From assembly GCA_050950025.1 (NCBI GenBank), contig JBMNGW010000003.1:1-64000 (forward strand): a DNA stretch of 64,000 nt, given 5' to 3'. A program made the position numbers and the translations under genes. Source of the stretch: JBMNGW01 sp050950025 (GTDB taxonomy: Bacteria; Spirochaetota; Spirochaetia; Sphaerochaetales; Sphaerochaetaceae). Positions within the stretch are counted from its first letter, which is position 1. Each line of letters opens with the position of its first letter. Below the pieces are notes generated by a model. The model had not been told where the DNA came from. It made no database searches and saw nothing but the letters and a program-made list of their open reading frames with translations. This document shows, piece by piece, positions 16,222-25,161 of the stretch.

Positions 16222-17628
16222 TTAGCCAATCGTCCCTTCCAATTCCAAATCCACTAAGCGGTTCATCTCTAAGGCGTATTCAAGCGGCAATTCTTTAGTC
16301 AGCGGCTCTACAAAACCGCGAACTATCATGGCTTTAGCCTCTTCTTCGCTTAGCCCTCGGCTCATAAGGTAGTAAATAGAGCCTTCACTGATTCGCCCAA
16401 TTTTAGCCTCATGACCGATATCGACTTCATCTGTGCGGATATCCATTGCGGGAATCGTGTCGGAGCGGGAGTGATTATCGAGCATCAGAGCCTCACAAAT
16501 GACACTCGATTTTGAGTTTTTGGCTTGAGGCTGCACCGTTACTGATGTACGGGTTGTTGTGGTCCCCCCTGCTTTGGAAATAGATTTTGAAATAATCGTT
16601 GAAGAGGTGTTAGGTGCAGCATGAAGCACTTTGCACCCGGTATCCAGAATCTGGTTTTCACTGGCAAAGCTCACACCAACATACTCACTGCGCGCCCCTT
16701 TACCTTTGAGGATGCTGTTTGGGTAAAGCATCGTAATATGGGAACCAAATGTCCCTGAAATCCATTCAATGGCTCCGTTTTCCTGCACCAAGGCCCGTTT
16801 GGAATTGAGATTGAGCATATTCTTTGACCAGTTCTCAATCGTGGAATACCGTAAGGTGGCCCCCTTACGAACATAGAGTTCCACTGCCCCAACATGAAGA
16901 TTTAAAACATTGTAACGGGGAGCAGAGCACCCTTCGATGAAATGAAGTTTTGAGCCTTTTTCACAAATAATAAGCGTATGCTCAAATTGTCCTGCTCCCG
17001 GTGCATTTAAGCGGAAATAGGACTGCAATGGCATCTCTACTTCAACATTGGCCGGCACATAGACAAAAGAGCCACCCGACCAGACTGCTCCATGCAAAGC
17101 CATAAATTTGTGGTCATTGGGGGGCAGTAGCTTCATAAAATAGGCTTTAACAAGATTACCGTACTCTCGTAAGGCTGTTTGCATATCAGTATAAATGACC
17201 CCTTGTTGTCTCATCTGCTCTTTTATGTTGTGGTACACCACCTGTGAGTCATACTGGGCCCCAACTCCGGAGAGCACCTCTTGCTCGGCTTTGGGAATCC
17301 CTAAGCGATCAAAGGTGGTGCGAATAGCCTCAGGAAGTTGTTTCCAATCGTCGGTCATTGTAGCTTTGGGGCGGACGTAGGTGACAATTTGGTCCATATC
17401 TAGTTCGTGAAGTGACGGTCCCCAGCTGGGCATTTTGAGTTTTTCAAAGATTTCAAAACTTTGGAGGCGCAAGTCTAACATCCATTGCGGCTCGTTTTGC
17501 AAAGCCGAAATTTCGTTGACAATCTCTTTAGTAAGGCCTGGTTCTACTTGGTAGGCGCTACTATCTTTGTCGCGAATATCGTACATATCTCGTTGAATTT
17601 CGTGAATCTGTGTTTTTTTCCGTTCCAT
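16222..17628 (-). CDS. sufB: Fe-S assembly scaffold subunit SufB
   Basis: SufB is the main scaffold of the SufBC2D complex. The 468-residue product has the standard length and sequence: an N-terminal helical region, a central beta helix starting near YVPANVEVEMPLQSYFRLN, GCSAPRYN (conserved Cys), the TGCKVLHAAPNTSS segment and the C-terminal DNHSRSDTIPAMDI and MSRGLSEEEAKAMIVRGF. I use the ATG preceded by GAGG two codons inside the longest frame. It follows sufC closely and belongs to the same operon. Confidence 0.97.
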   Translation of the reverse strand: MERKKTQIHEIQRDMYDIRDKDSSAYQVEPGLTKEIVNEISALQNEPQWMLDLRLQSFEIFEKLKMPSWGPSLHELDMDQIVTYVRPKATMTDDWKQLPEAIRTTFDRLGIPKAEQEVLSGVGAQYDSQVVYHNIKEQMRQQGVIYTDMQTALREYGNLVKAYFMKLLPPNDHKFMALHGAVWSGGSFVYVPANVEVEMPLQSYFRLNAPGAGQFEHTLIICEKGSKLHFIEGCSAPRYNVLNLHVGAVELYVRKGATLRYSTIENWSKNMLNLNSKRALVQENGAIEWISGTFGSHITMLYPNSILKGKGARSEYVGVSFASENQILDTGCKVLHAAPNTSSTIISKSISKAGGTTTTRTSVTVQPQAKNSKSSVICEALMLDNHSRSDTIPAMDIRTDEVDIGHEAKIGRISEGSIYYLMSRGLSEEEAKAMIVRGFVEPLTKELPLEYALEMNRLVDLELEGTIG

Positions 17629-17639
17629 AGCCACCTCAA

Positions 17640-18374
17640 TTAGGCTTGGGTAAAGCGGGTAAAGCCATCGGTGTTGATTTCATCAATGAGGCGGCGATCT
17701 GAGGTGTGAACAAGACGCCCATGGTAGAGAATGTGGACTTTATCCACAGGCAGGTTATCTAATAACCGTGTGCTGTGGGAAATTATAAGCAGGGCGTTTT
17801 TCTTCGTTTTATAAGCCAAAATAGCTTTGGTGACCACTTGGATGGAGTCCACGTCCAACCCCGAGTCGGTCTCATCTAATATGGCTAATGTAGGATTAAG
17901 CATCAGCAGTTGTAAAATTTCACTCTTTTTTTTCTCGCCACCGGAAAAACCAACATTAAGATACCGCTGGGCATACGCCTCTTTTAGATGTAAAGCATCC
18001 ATAGCCTTTTGCAAGTGTTGTTGAAAACTAAAAAAAGACTCAGGTTTTTTCTCCACAGTATTTTTAGCTGTGCGCAAAAAATCAGAGACAGAGATACCAT
18101 CAATCTCCTGGGGTGTTTGAAAAGCCATAAAAATGCCCTTTTTAGCCCTAACATCCACGGAGGCATCAGTAATATTCTCCCCTTTAAACAAAATAGTACC
18201 TTGGCTCACTGTGTAGGTGGGAGCTCCCATAATGGTGTTGGCTAAAGTGGACTTACCCGAACCGTTAGGACCCATGATCACATGGATTTCTCCCGGTTTT
18301 ATTTCTAACTCAACACCGCGAAGGACTTTTTCCCCAGTCTCAAGTGCGGCATGCAAATCGTGCACATGTAACAT
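17640..18374 (-). CDS. sufC: Fe-S assembly ATPase SufC
   Basis: SufC is the ABC-type ATPase of the SufBC2D complex; its ATP-driven dimerisation opens the SufB-SufD interface. The 244 residues show Walker A GPNGSGKST, the Q-loop FMAFQTPQEI, the signature FSGGEKKKSEILQ, Walker B LAILDETDSGLD and the switch His in IISHSTRLL. All match SufC specifically (LDETDSGLDVD). The start is the ATG after AAGGAG; a longer in-frame start lies within marR. The marR frame overlaps this gene by 35 bases, coupling regulator and operon. Confidence 0.97.
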   Translation of the reverse strand: MLHVHDLHAALETGEKVLRGVELEIKPGEIHVIMGPNGSGKSTLANTIMGAPTYTVSQGTILFKGENITDASVDVRAKKGIFMAFQTPQEIDGISVSDFLRTAKNTVEKKPESFFSFQQHLQKAMDALHLKEAYAQRYLNVGFSGGEKKKSEILQLLMLNPTLAILDETDSGLDVDSIQVVTKAILAYKTKKNALLIISHSTRLLDNLPVDKVHILYHGRLVHTSDRRLIDEINTDGFTRFTQA

Positions 18375-18855
18375 AATCGATGTTCTCCTTATCCGTTTTA
18401 TGTTCACAGGGGAACTGGCAAAACGGTACACACTCTTTTACATAGGCCAAAAAGCGAAATACAGCATGTGCTTCCACCTGATTTAATTCAGTAACAAACT
18501 GGCACAGTTTTTTGTTGGCCTTTTGGTGGTACTGTTGCCTCTTTTTTAGTGCCATCTCTGCTTTGGCAGTGAGCGAAAAATATTTCATTTGCTTATTGTC
18601 TTGGCGCTGCCTTTGTTCAAGAAGTCCTTTTTGGCTCAATTTTGCCGCCATTTGGGTCACAGCCCCTTTGGTAATTCCCAGACGCTGTGAAAGTTGACTC
18701 ACATTTTCATCGGGGTAGCGGTCAACAGTTTCTAAAAACTGCACTTCGGCATACCCCAAAAAGACCCCAACACCATACTCTTTGGGTTTTTTATTCTCCT
18801 CTTCTAATAGACGGATAAGTTCAAATATGTGTTCGGTCACATCGCAGTATCTCAT
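18340..18855 (-). CDS. MarR-family regulator with Cys-rich tail heading the suf operon
   Basis: A winged helix-turn-helix regulator of 171 residues. The DNA-binding region is NVSQLSQRLGITKGAVTQMAAKLSQKGLL at about 52-80, followed by wing residues QRQDNKQMKYFSLT. The unusual part is the C-terminus: C142, C146 and C150 in a CX3CX3C pattern, then C164 and C169. C4 and a further Cys near 117 are also present. This could bind an Fe-S cluster or zinc or sense thiol oxidation. It is the first gene of the suf operon and overlaps sufC. An operator-like repeat covers its promoter, so negative autoregulation according to Fe-S status is a reasonable inference. I use the ATG after AAGGGG rather than the upstream GTG. 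Confidence 0.82.
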   Translation of the reverse strand: MRYCDVTEHIFELIRLLEEENKKPKEYGVGVFLGYAEVQFLETVDRYPDENVSQLSQRLGITKGAVTQMAAKLSQKGLLEQRQRQDNKQMKYFSLTAKAEMALKKRQQYHQKANKKLCQFVTELNQVEAHAVFRFLAYVKECVPFCQFPCEHKTDKENIDYVTCARFACRT

Positions 18856-18899
18856 CGGCCAAACCCCTTGCACTAAATCGTTACGTATGTTCTCAACTT

Positions 18900-18921
18900 G
18901 TTTAACTACTAAACTAGTTTG
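18900..18921 (-). promoter_or_regulatory. Candidate operator of the marR-suf operon
   Basis: Three half-sites, GTTTA (18900-18904), TAAAC (18910-18914) and GTTTG (18917-18921), make an inverted repeat with a 5-base spacer and an overlapping AAACTAGTTT palindrome. The site abuts and overlaps the -10 element of the minus-strand promoter and covers the expected transcription start. This is the classic position for a MarR-type repressor. Confidence 0.55.
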
Positions 18922-18949
18922 TTGTATCCCTTTCTCTCTTTCTTGTCAA
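18921..18949 (-). promoter_or_regulatory. Promoter of the marR-suf operon
   Basis: On the minus strand a perfect TTGACA (18944-18949) is followed after 17 bases by TACAAC (18921-18926). Transcription would start near 18914, giving a leader of about 59 bases before the marR ATG. Confidence 0.6.
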
Positions 18950-18979
18950 TGCACGGATTCTTTAATCATAAAAACCCGT

Positions 18980-19008
18980 TTGACATATCAGTCGTTAGAC
19001 TCTACTAT
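18980..19008 (+). promoter_or_regulatory. Promoter of the second EF-G-like gene
   Basis: TTGACA (18980-18985), a 17-base spacer and TACTAT (19003-19008) form a near-consensus sigma-70 type promoter. It faces away from the marR-suf promoter and leaves a leader of about 38 bases that ends with AGGAGGAG before ATG 19053. Confidence 0.75.
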
Positions 19009-19052
19009 ATTCTTTGTGTGCCAACCGGCGCATGTATACTGTAGGAGGAGTT

Positions 19053-21137
19053 ATGAGCACAAGCACGAATGCTATAAGGAACATTGCCATTGTAGGCCAC
19101 AACGGAACCGGCAAAACATCCCTGTTAGAGCAGATTCTCTTTCAGCAAGGGGTGATTTCCCGGGCAGAATCGATTGATTCAGGCAAAACAGTCAGCGATT
19201 ATACCGATGAGGAGATTCAACGCAAAATCTCCATTCACTCGGCGATGGCCCATACTGATTACAACGGTACTTCCCTTACCTTCATTGATACCCCCGGAAC
19301 AGCCGACTTTGTCGGAGAAGTCATTAGTGCTTTCCGCTCTTGTGAAGCTTCTTTAGTAACCGTTGATGCCCGAGACGGAGCTCAAATAGAGACTATTAAG
19401 CTTTGGAAACGGCTAAATGATTGCAACAAACCACGGGCTGTGTTCATCAACAAAGTCGACCGCGAACGGGCCGATTTCTTTGATGGCTATACCCACTTAC
19501 AAGAACAATTGCATGCCACCTACGTCCCTATCACCATTCCGATGGGCAGTGCCGAGGACTTTAAGGGAGTTATTGACCTTATTGAGAAGAAGGCCTATTT
19601 CTTTACCGCAAACGGGGTGGAAAAAGCAGAAGAAATTCCTGCTGAATATGCCGATTTAGTTGAAGAATACGAACCAATTTTAATTGAAGCCGCCGCCGAA
19701 GGGGCCGATGATCTGATTGAAAAATATTTTGACGAAGGGACGTTGAACAGCGATGACATTCACCGCGGACTGATGGAAGGGTTGAATGAAAACCGGATTG
19801 TCCCGGTGTTTGCCGGCAGCTCTTTGTTAGGATCTGGCATTCACAGTCTGCTTAGTTTCATTGCAGCCAACTTCCCCTCCCCCCAGAACAAAGTCGATTT
19901 CATTGTTGCAGGCGAAGAGGAAAAAGAGTTGAGCATCAATGCCGACGGACCGTTGGCAAGCTATGTGTTTAAGACCACCATCGACCAATTCTCCGGTAAA
20001 TTAGCCTATGTAAAAGTGATTCAGGGTTCTTTGTCGGGCGATTCTGAAATTTACAACCCCGAAATAGGGAAAAAAGAGAAAGCAGGTAAAGTTTACCGCA
20101 TGGTGGGCAAAAAACTGGTGGAAACCGATGTCTTGGTTGCCGGTGATATTGGTGTCATCGCCCGCAGTAACATTGCCTACACCAATGCCTCTTTGTTGGC
20201 AAATGATGCCGGCTACCAATTTAAGAACCTGATGCTTCCCAGCCCTGTCTATTCTCTGGCCATCCAAGCCGGCGATAAAAAGTCGGAAGATAAGATGAAC
20301 GAAAGTCTTTACAGAATCACCGAAGAGGATTTGACGTTCCAAATCAAGTTCAATGATGAGACTAAAGAGTCGACAATCAGCGGTATGGGTGAATTGCACC
20401 TGAATATGATTTTGGAAAAAGTGATGGATCGCCAAAAGATTACCATCAATACTAAATTGCCCAAAATCGCCTATCGGGAAACAATTACCAAAAAATCGGG
20501 AATCGTCGATTATGCTCACAAAAAACAATCAGGCGGTCATGGACAATACGGAAAAGTCCTGATTGAAATTGAACCGATTGAGCGGGGTCAATACTATGCT
20601 TTCACCAATGCCATCAAAGGCGGCTCTGTCTCCAAAGGTTACATGCCCGGCATTGAAAAAGGATTGCAAGATGCAATGGTTGAAGGCTTTTTAGCCTACT
20701 ACCCATTGGTTGACATCGGTATCACCATTGTTGATGGCAAAGAACACCCGGTGGACTCTTCTGAAATGGCGTTTCGCCTAGCTGCTAAAGGGGCAATGAA
20801 ACTGGCTTTAGAGAAAGCAGGTCCGGTTCTTTTGGAGCCCTTTGCTAAATTAGAAGTCTATATTGAAGAAAAGTATTTAGGTGATATTCTTAGTGATCTC
20901 AGTGGTAAAAGGGGTCGTGTGTTGGGCCAAGAAGATATCGGAGGGGGAATTCAGATGGTTAAAGCTGAGGTGCCCCAAGCCGAAATGCGCAACTATGCCA
21001 TCGATTTGAAATCGATGACTAGCGGCACTGGGTCTTTTGAAATTGAATTTGACCACTATGAGATGATTAGCGGCCGTATTGCCGAGGATGTTATCAAAGC
21101 TGCTCAAGCGGCCAAAGAAGAAGAACGGGGCCAATAA
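19053..21137 (+). CDS. EF-G-like translational GTPase (FusA2 type)
   Basis: A five-domain EF-G homologue of 694 residues. It differs from canonical EF-G in the G domain: G1 is GHNGTGKTSLLEQIL instead of HIDAGKTTTTERIL, and the G2 region reads SDYTDEEIQRKISIHSA. G3 (DTPGTADF) and G4 (NKVDRERADF) are clear, and domain IV keeps the SGGHGQYGKV loop. This pattern is typical of the FusA2/EF-G-II group found in mycobacteria, Thermus and spirochaetes, whose role is poorly defined. Start chosen at the ATG after a strong AGGAGGAG. A terminator follows at 21149-21173. It is not part of a str operon. Confidence 0.87.
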   Translation: MSTSTNAIRNIAIVGHNGTGKTSLLEQILFQQGVISRAESIDSGKTVSDYTDEEIQRKISIHSAMAHTDYNGTSLTFIDTPGTADFVGEVISAFRSCEASLVTVDARDGAQIETIKLWKRLNDCNKPRAVFINKVDRERADFFDGYTHLQEQLHATYVPITIPMGSAEDFKGVIDLIEKKAYFFTANGVEKAEEIPAEYADLVEEYEPILIEAAAEGADDLIEKYFDEGTLNSDDIHRGLMEGLNENRIVPVFAGSSLLGSGIHSLLSFIAANFPSPQNKVDFIVAGEEEKELSINADGPLASYVFKTTIDQFSGKLAYVKVIQGSLSGDSEIYNPEIGKKEKAGKVYRMVGKKLVETDVLVAGDIGVIARSNIAYTNASLLANDAGYQFKNLMLPSPVYSLAIQAGDKKSEDKMNESLYRITEEDLTFQIKFNDETKESTISGMGELHLNMILEKVMDRQKITINTKLPKIAYRETITKKSGIVDYAHKKQSGGHGQYGKVLIEIEPIERGQYYAFTNAIKGGSVSKGYMPGIEKGLQDAMVEGFLAYYPLVDIGITIVDGKEHPVDSSEMAFRLAAKGAMKLALEKAGPVLLEPFAKLEVYIEEKYLGDILSDLSGKRGRVLGQEDIGGGIQMVKAEVPQAEMRNYAIDLKSMTSGTGSFEIEFDHYEMISGRIAEDVIKAAQAAKEEERGQ

Positions 21138-21144
21138 GCCCATG

Positions 21145-21873
21145 TCACAAAGGGAGCTCAGCTCCCTTTTTTTCTACCCGGATTTCAAAAATCTCATGCT
21201 CTTTAGCCCGCCCTTTGCGCTCAAAGCCGGTTGTCGGTCGCCAAGATAGAGGCGGGGCAAACCCATCGTGGGGGTTATGCAGCTTATTAACACTCCCAAA
21301 GACATCAAGCATTTGAAACGCATACTCAGCCCAATCAGTAACGCAGTAGATAGAGCCCCCAGGTACCAATTTGTCTGTTAATAACTGGGCAAAAGGGAGT
21401 TGAATTAGGCGCCGTTTGTGATGCTTTTTCTTAGGCCACGGGTCGGGGAAAAAGATATGAAAGCCGTCAATACTTTCATCTTTGATCATCGATTGGAGAA
21501 ATTCAACTGCATCAAAGCGAATTACTTTCACATTAGTCAGTTGAAGTTTTTCAATACGATGGAGCAGCTTGGCATAGCCGTTTATAAAAACCTCAATGCC
21601 AATAAAATTAAGTTGGGGAAATTGCAAGGCTATGGCAGCTGTAGATTCGCCCATGCCAAACCCTATTTCAATCACTGTTTTATGGGTGTTGCCAAACAAC
21701 GAGTGCAAATCGAGGTGTTTTTGGGCATCGAAGGTGATGGCATGTTTAGTAGCATAGAGCTCTAGTGCCCGCTTTTGGTAAGGAGTCATTTTCCCGGCTC
21801 TAAGCACATAACTTTTAACTCCCCGTTTGCCATCGGCAAGGGGGGAATCAACTCTAGGCAGTTCTTCTTTCAT
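21145..21873 (-). CDS. trmB: tRNA (guanine-N7-)-methyltransferase
   Basis: TrmB methylates G46 in the variable loop of tRNAs using S-adenosylmethionine. The 242-residue protein shows the SAM-binding VIEIGFGMGESTAAIA, FIGIEVFINGYAKLL, FHIFFPDPWPKKKHHKRRL (the diagnostic FPDPWPKKRH-type motif) and CVTDWAEYAFQML. The ATG after AAAGGA is preferred over an upstream TTG. It starts immediately after mfd on the same strand, so the two are probably co-transcribed. Its 3' end overlaps the terminator of the convergent EF-G-like gene. Confidence 0.95.
   Translation of the reverse strand: MKEELPRVDSPLADGKRGVKSYVLRAGKMTPYQKRALELYATKHAITFDAQKHLDLHSLFGNTHKTVIEIGFGMGESTAAIALQFPQLNFIGIEVFINGYAKLLHRIEKLQLTNVKVIRFDAVEFLQSMIKDESIDGFHIFFPDPWPKKKHHKRRLIQLPFAQLLTDKLVPGGSIYCVTDWAEYAFQMLDVFGSVNKLHNPHDGFAPPLSWRPTTGFERKGRAKEHEIFEIRVEKKGAELPL
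21149..21173 (+). terminator. Rho-independent terminator after the EF-G-like gene
   Basis: AAAGGGAGC and GCTCCCTTT form a 9-bp stem with a TCA loop, followed by a T run to 21173. It lies 11 bases after the stop codon of the EF-G-like gene. On the minus strand the same bases encode the last codons of trmB. Confidence 0.9.
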
Positions 21874-21874
21874 C

Positions 21875-24800
21875 TTAAGCAATCCTTTGGAGCATTTCGA
21901 GAATGAAAAGAGATTTATCTTTAAGGGAGACCGCCTCTGTTTTAAAAGTCAGCACATTCATTTTATGACGGTCTATACCGACTTTTCCCGAACCAAGACG
22001 GATAAGTTCCATCACTTTCTCAATAGAGATGTCTTTGACTTTGGCAAATTCGACTGTCACTTGTCCGTTTCTCTCTTTTAAGTGGCTGATATTCAATTTT
22101 CGGCAAATGATTTTTAACTCGGCAATATAAAGGAGGTTCACCACCACCTCAACTATGGGGCCAAAGCGGTCCTCAAGTTCGGCAACAAGACTTTGCAGTT
22201 GGGAATCGGTAGTAATAGAGGCAATTTTTTTGTAAATTTCGAATTTAACAGCAGGCTCATTGATATAGGAATCGGGAATGAACCCAGCATAATCGAGTTC
22301 CAAAAAGACCTCTTTTTCCTCTTGCTGATCTCCTTCTTTAAGAAGCTGGGCAACAGTCTCGTCTAAAATTCTCAAATACATATCGAGTCCCACACTCGAT
22401 AGTTGGCCGCTTTGCTCTTTACCTAGGAGATTACCTGTCCCTCTCATCTCCATATCTTTCATGGCAATTTTAAAACCGCTGCCTAACTCAGTATGTTCAC
22501 TAATAATTTTCAGCCGCTTAACAGCCATCTCATTGATAGCTGCCAACTTAGGATAAAACAGATAGGCAAAAGCCTCTTGGTCACTTCTGCCTACTCTTCC
22601 TCGCAGCTGATACAACTGGGAGACTCCGTAGTTATCGGCTCGATCAATGATGATGGTATTAACGTTGGGAATGTCGATACCATTTTCAATAAGCGTTGTG
22701 GAGACCAGCACTTGAATGCCTTGATGAATAAAGCGCCGCATCACATCTTCAATGGCATCGGGATGTTGTTGCCCATGAATCGATTCAATCAATACATCTC
22801 CAAGGTGTTGCTGTAGCATCGTTACGACTTCAGAAAGGGTATTGATTCTATTATGGAGATAAAAAACCTGACCGCCTCGGTTCAATTCAAAGCGGATAGC
22901 TTTCACAATAGCCTCAATATCAAATTCACCGATGAGTGTTTGAATGGGACGCCGTTGCATCGGAGCGGTGGTTAAAAGTGACATATCCCGAATTTTGAGC
23001 AAACTCATATACAACGTCCGCGGAATTGGTGTAGCCGAAAGGGCCAGCGAATCAATATTGGCCTTCATCTCTTTGACCCGCTCTTTATCCTTAACGCCAA
23101 ATCGCTGCTCTTCATCAATGATTAATAGCCCCAAATCTTTAAAGACAACGTCTTTTTGTAAAAGACGGTGAGTTCCCACCAAGATATCTATTTGCCCCTC
23201 TTTAAGGTGTTCTAAGATCTGTTTCTGCTCTTTTTTGGCAACAATGCGAGAGATGACACTTGCTTTAACTGGGAAATTGCCCAGGCGTTGGACAAGAGTA
23301 TTGAAATGTTGCTCTGCTAAAATGGTAGTCGGAGCTAAAAAGGCAACTTGCTTGCCTGCCATGACCGCTTTAAAAGCAGCTCGTAATGCAATCTCAGTTT
23401 TCCCATACCCCACATCACCGCAAATAAGGCGATCCATAACAATGGGGCTTTCCATATCTTGTTTCACATCTTCGATGCAAACCAGTTGATCTTCAGTCTC
23501 TTCAAAGGGGAAAGAGGCTTCAAATTCAAGCTGCCAATCGGTATCTTTGGGAAAAGGAAAGCCACGACTGCTTTTGCGCCGTGCGTAGAGTTGAATCAAG
23601 CGCGAGGCCAATTCTTCGGCCGATTTGCGGGCTCGGGCTTTTTTATTTTCCCACCCCTGCCCTCCGAGTTTATCTAAACGGGGAGCGCCGCCTTGACTGC
23701 CAATATAGCGTTGAATCAAGTTGGCCTGTTCAATGGGAACAAAAAGGGTCTCTTCATCGGCATAAGCTATTTGGATATAATCGCGCTCTTTGCCGCTCAT
23801 TTTAATGCGGTCTATTTTTTGAAACTGCCCAATGCCATAGTTCACGTGCACCACATAATCGCCTTCATGCAAATCGACAAATGAATCGAGGGGGGAGCTT
23901 TGGACTTTATGGAGCATTTTTACCACTTGTTTGCGGCGCCCAAAAATTTCATGATCGCACAAGGCAATCACTTTTTGCGAGGCAATAGAAAAACCACTGC
24001 TAATTTCAGTCTCCAAGACCTGAAGCGCTTCAAATTGGCTTAGCATGTTGGCCAGCCGTTTTTGCTGCAATGGGGACCCAGCATAAATGGTAACGTGATA
24101 CTCATTGGCAAACAGTTGCGTCAAATCCTCTTTGAGCATAACAAAGTTTCCAAAGTAGGAACGCGGTCCATCTACATCAAAGCGATAGGCATCGGCAGTT
24201 TGACCGCGTACTTCCACTAAAATGGAACACGAAGGCCACATTTCGTACAGCTGCGGGTAATCAAGAAGCATCTGCTGGGGCTTATCTGCATTGCGATCGA
24301 GCAAAAACTCCTCCCTAAATAAGGCTTTGGCTTCAACCATCAACGAATTAAAAGAGGTTTCTAACCGTTCTTTGCCCAAGAAAAACAGATAATCCTGCTG
24401 ATTTAAATACTCTTGTATCGATCCCATATGCAGGCTTTGATCCTCTTTAAGCAAAGTAAGTTCTACCTGCGCCAGTGTTTTAACCGTATCTTGGGTATTG
24501 GGATCAAAACTGGTAATCCGTTCAATACGATCCCAGTCTGCATAGATGCGAATCGGATAATGACTGTCATAAGGAAATAAATCGACAACTTCACCATGAA
24601 TGGAAAATTCTCCTACCATGGTAGTTGAAGGGCTTTTCCAATAACCGCCTTGTACCAGCGTCTTTGCCAACTGGATGGGATCAAAAGGTTGTTTTACAGC
24701 AATGGTTGTTTTAGTGGCACCCAAAGCATCTTTGGCAACAACCGGAGAAACAAAAGCCCGTAAGTGGGTGATAACTAGGCGATTGGGGTGATCGAGCAGT

Positions 24801-25123
24801 GAACTAAGTGTTTTAATCTGAGCATATTCTTGAGAAGAACCAGTCCATGGGCTGTACAATTTTTTGCCGGTGGATCCCAAATAGAGAAACGAAGAATTGG
24901 CTGCTTGCATATCTTTGCACATTTGAGTAGCGGCCTCTTCAGTTGGACAAATAACCCACACTCTTGATTTGACCTCTTTGCTATAGAGCATAACAGCTAA
25001 GGCTAAAGGGTACCCCTCTAAGCCTTCAATAAAGTGGCGTTGAAAGTGGTTAAGGCGAAACGACTTGTATGCGTTTGTACTTTTGATGTAGGATTGCACC
25101 AATGGCTCGATATGTTGTTGCAT
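21875..25123 (-). CDS. mfd: Transcription-repair coupling factor Mfd
   Basis: Mfd removes RNA polymerase stalled at DNA lesions and recruits UvrA. The product has about 1082 residues. In order: a UvrB-like damage region (about 110-340), the RNA-polymerase-interacting CarD-like domain around EGDYVVHVNYGIGQF, the translocase with Walker A GDVGYGKTE and DEEQRFGV box, TATPIPRTL, QRRPIQT, the helicase motif QLRGRVGRS and the C-terminal TRCF domain. I start at MQQHIEP; 16 further in-frame codons upstream overlap the divergent phosphatase gene and lack support. Confidence 0.97.
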   Translation of the reverse strand: MQQHIEPLVQSYIKSTNAYKSFRLNHFQRHFIEGLEGYPLALAVMLYSKEVKSRVWVICPTEEAATQMCKDMQAANSSFLYLGSTGKKLYSPWTGSSQEYAQIKTLSSLLDHPNRLVITHLRAFVSPVVAKDALGATKTTIAVKQPFDPIQLAKTLVQGGYWKSPSTTMVGEFSIHGEVVDLFPYDSHYPIRIYADWDRIERITSFDPNTQDTVKTLAQVELTLLKEDQSLHMGSIQEYLNQQDYLFFLGKERLETSFNSLMVEAKALFREEFLLDRNADKPQQMLLDYPQLYEMWPSCSILVEVRGQTADAYRFDVDGPRSYFGNFVMLKEDLTQLFANEYHVTIYAGSPLQQKRLANMLSQFEALQVLETEISSGFSIASQKVIALCDHEIFGRRKQVVKMLHKVQSSPLDSFVDLHEGDYVVHVNYGIGQFQKIDRIKMSGKERDYIQIAYADEETLFVPIEQANLIQRYIGSQGGAPRLDKLGGQGWENKKARARKSAEELASRLIQLYARRKSSRGFPFPKDTDWQLEFEASFPFEETEDQLVCIEDVKQDMESPIVMDRLICGDVGYGKTEIALRAAFKAVMAGKQVAFLAPTTILAEQHFNTLVQRLGNFPVKASVISRIVAKKEQKQILEHLKEGQIDILVGTHRLLQKDVVFKDLGLLIIDEEQRFGVKDKERVKEMKANIDSLALSATPIPRTLYMSLLKIRDMSLLTTAPMQRRPIQTLIGEFDIEAIVKAIRFELNRGGQVFYLHNRINTLSEVVTMLQQHLGDVLIESIHGQQHPDAIEDVMRRFIHQGIQVLVSTTLIENGIDIPNVNTIIIDRADNYGVSQLYQLRGRVGRSDQEAFAYLFYPKLAAINEMAVKRLKIISEHTELGSGFKIAMKDMEMRGTGNLLGKEQSGQLSSVGLDMYLRILDETVAQLLKEGDQQEEKEVFLELDYAGFIPDSYINEPAVKFEIYKKIASITTDSQLQSLVAELEDRFGPIVEVVVNLLYIAELKIICRKLNISHLKERNGQVTVEFAKVKDISIEKVMELIRLGSGKVGIDRHKMNVLTFKTEAVSLKDKSLFILEMLQRIA

Positions 25124-25161
25124 AAGCGCACATAATCTACCACAGAGAAAGAAGGTGTTCA

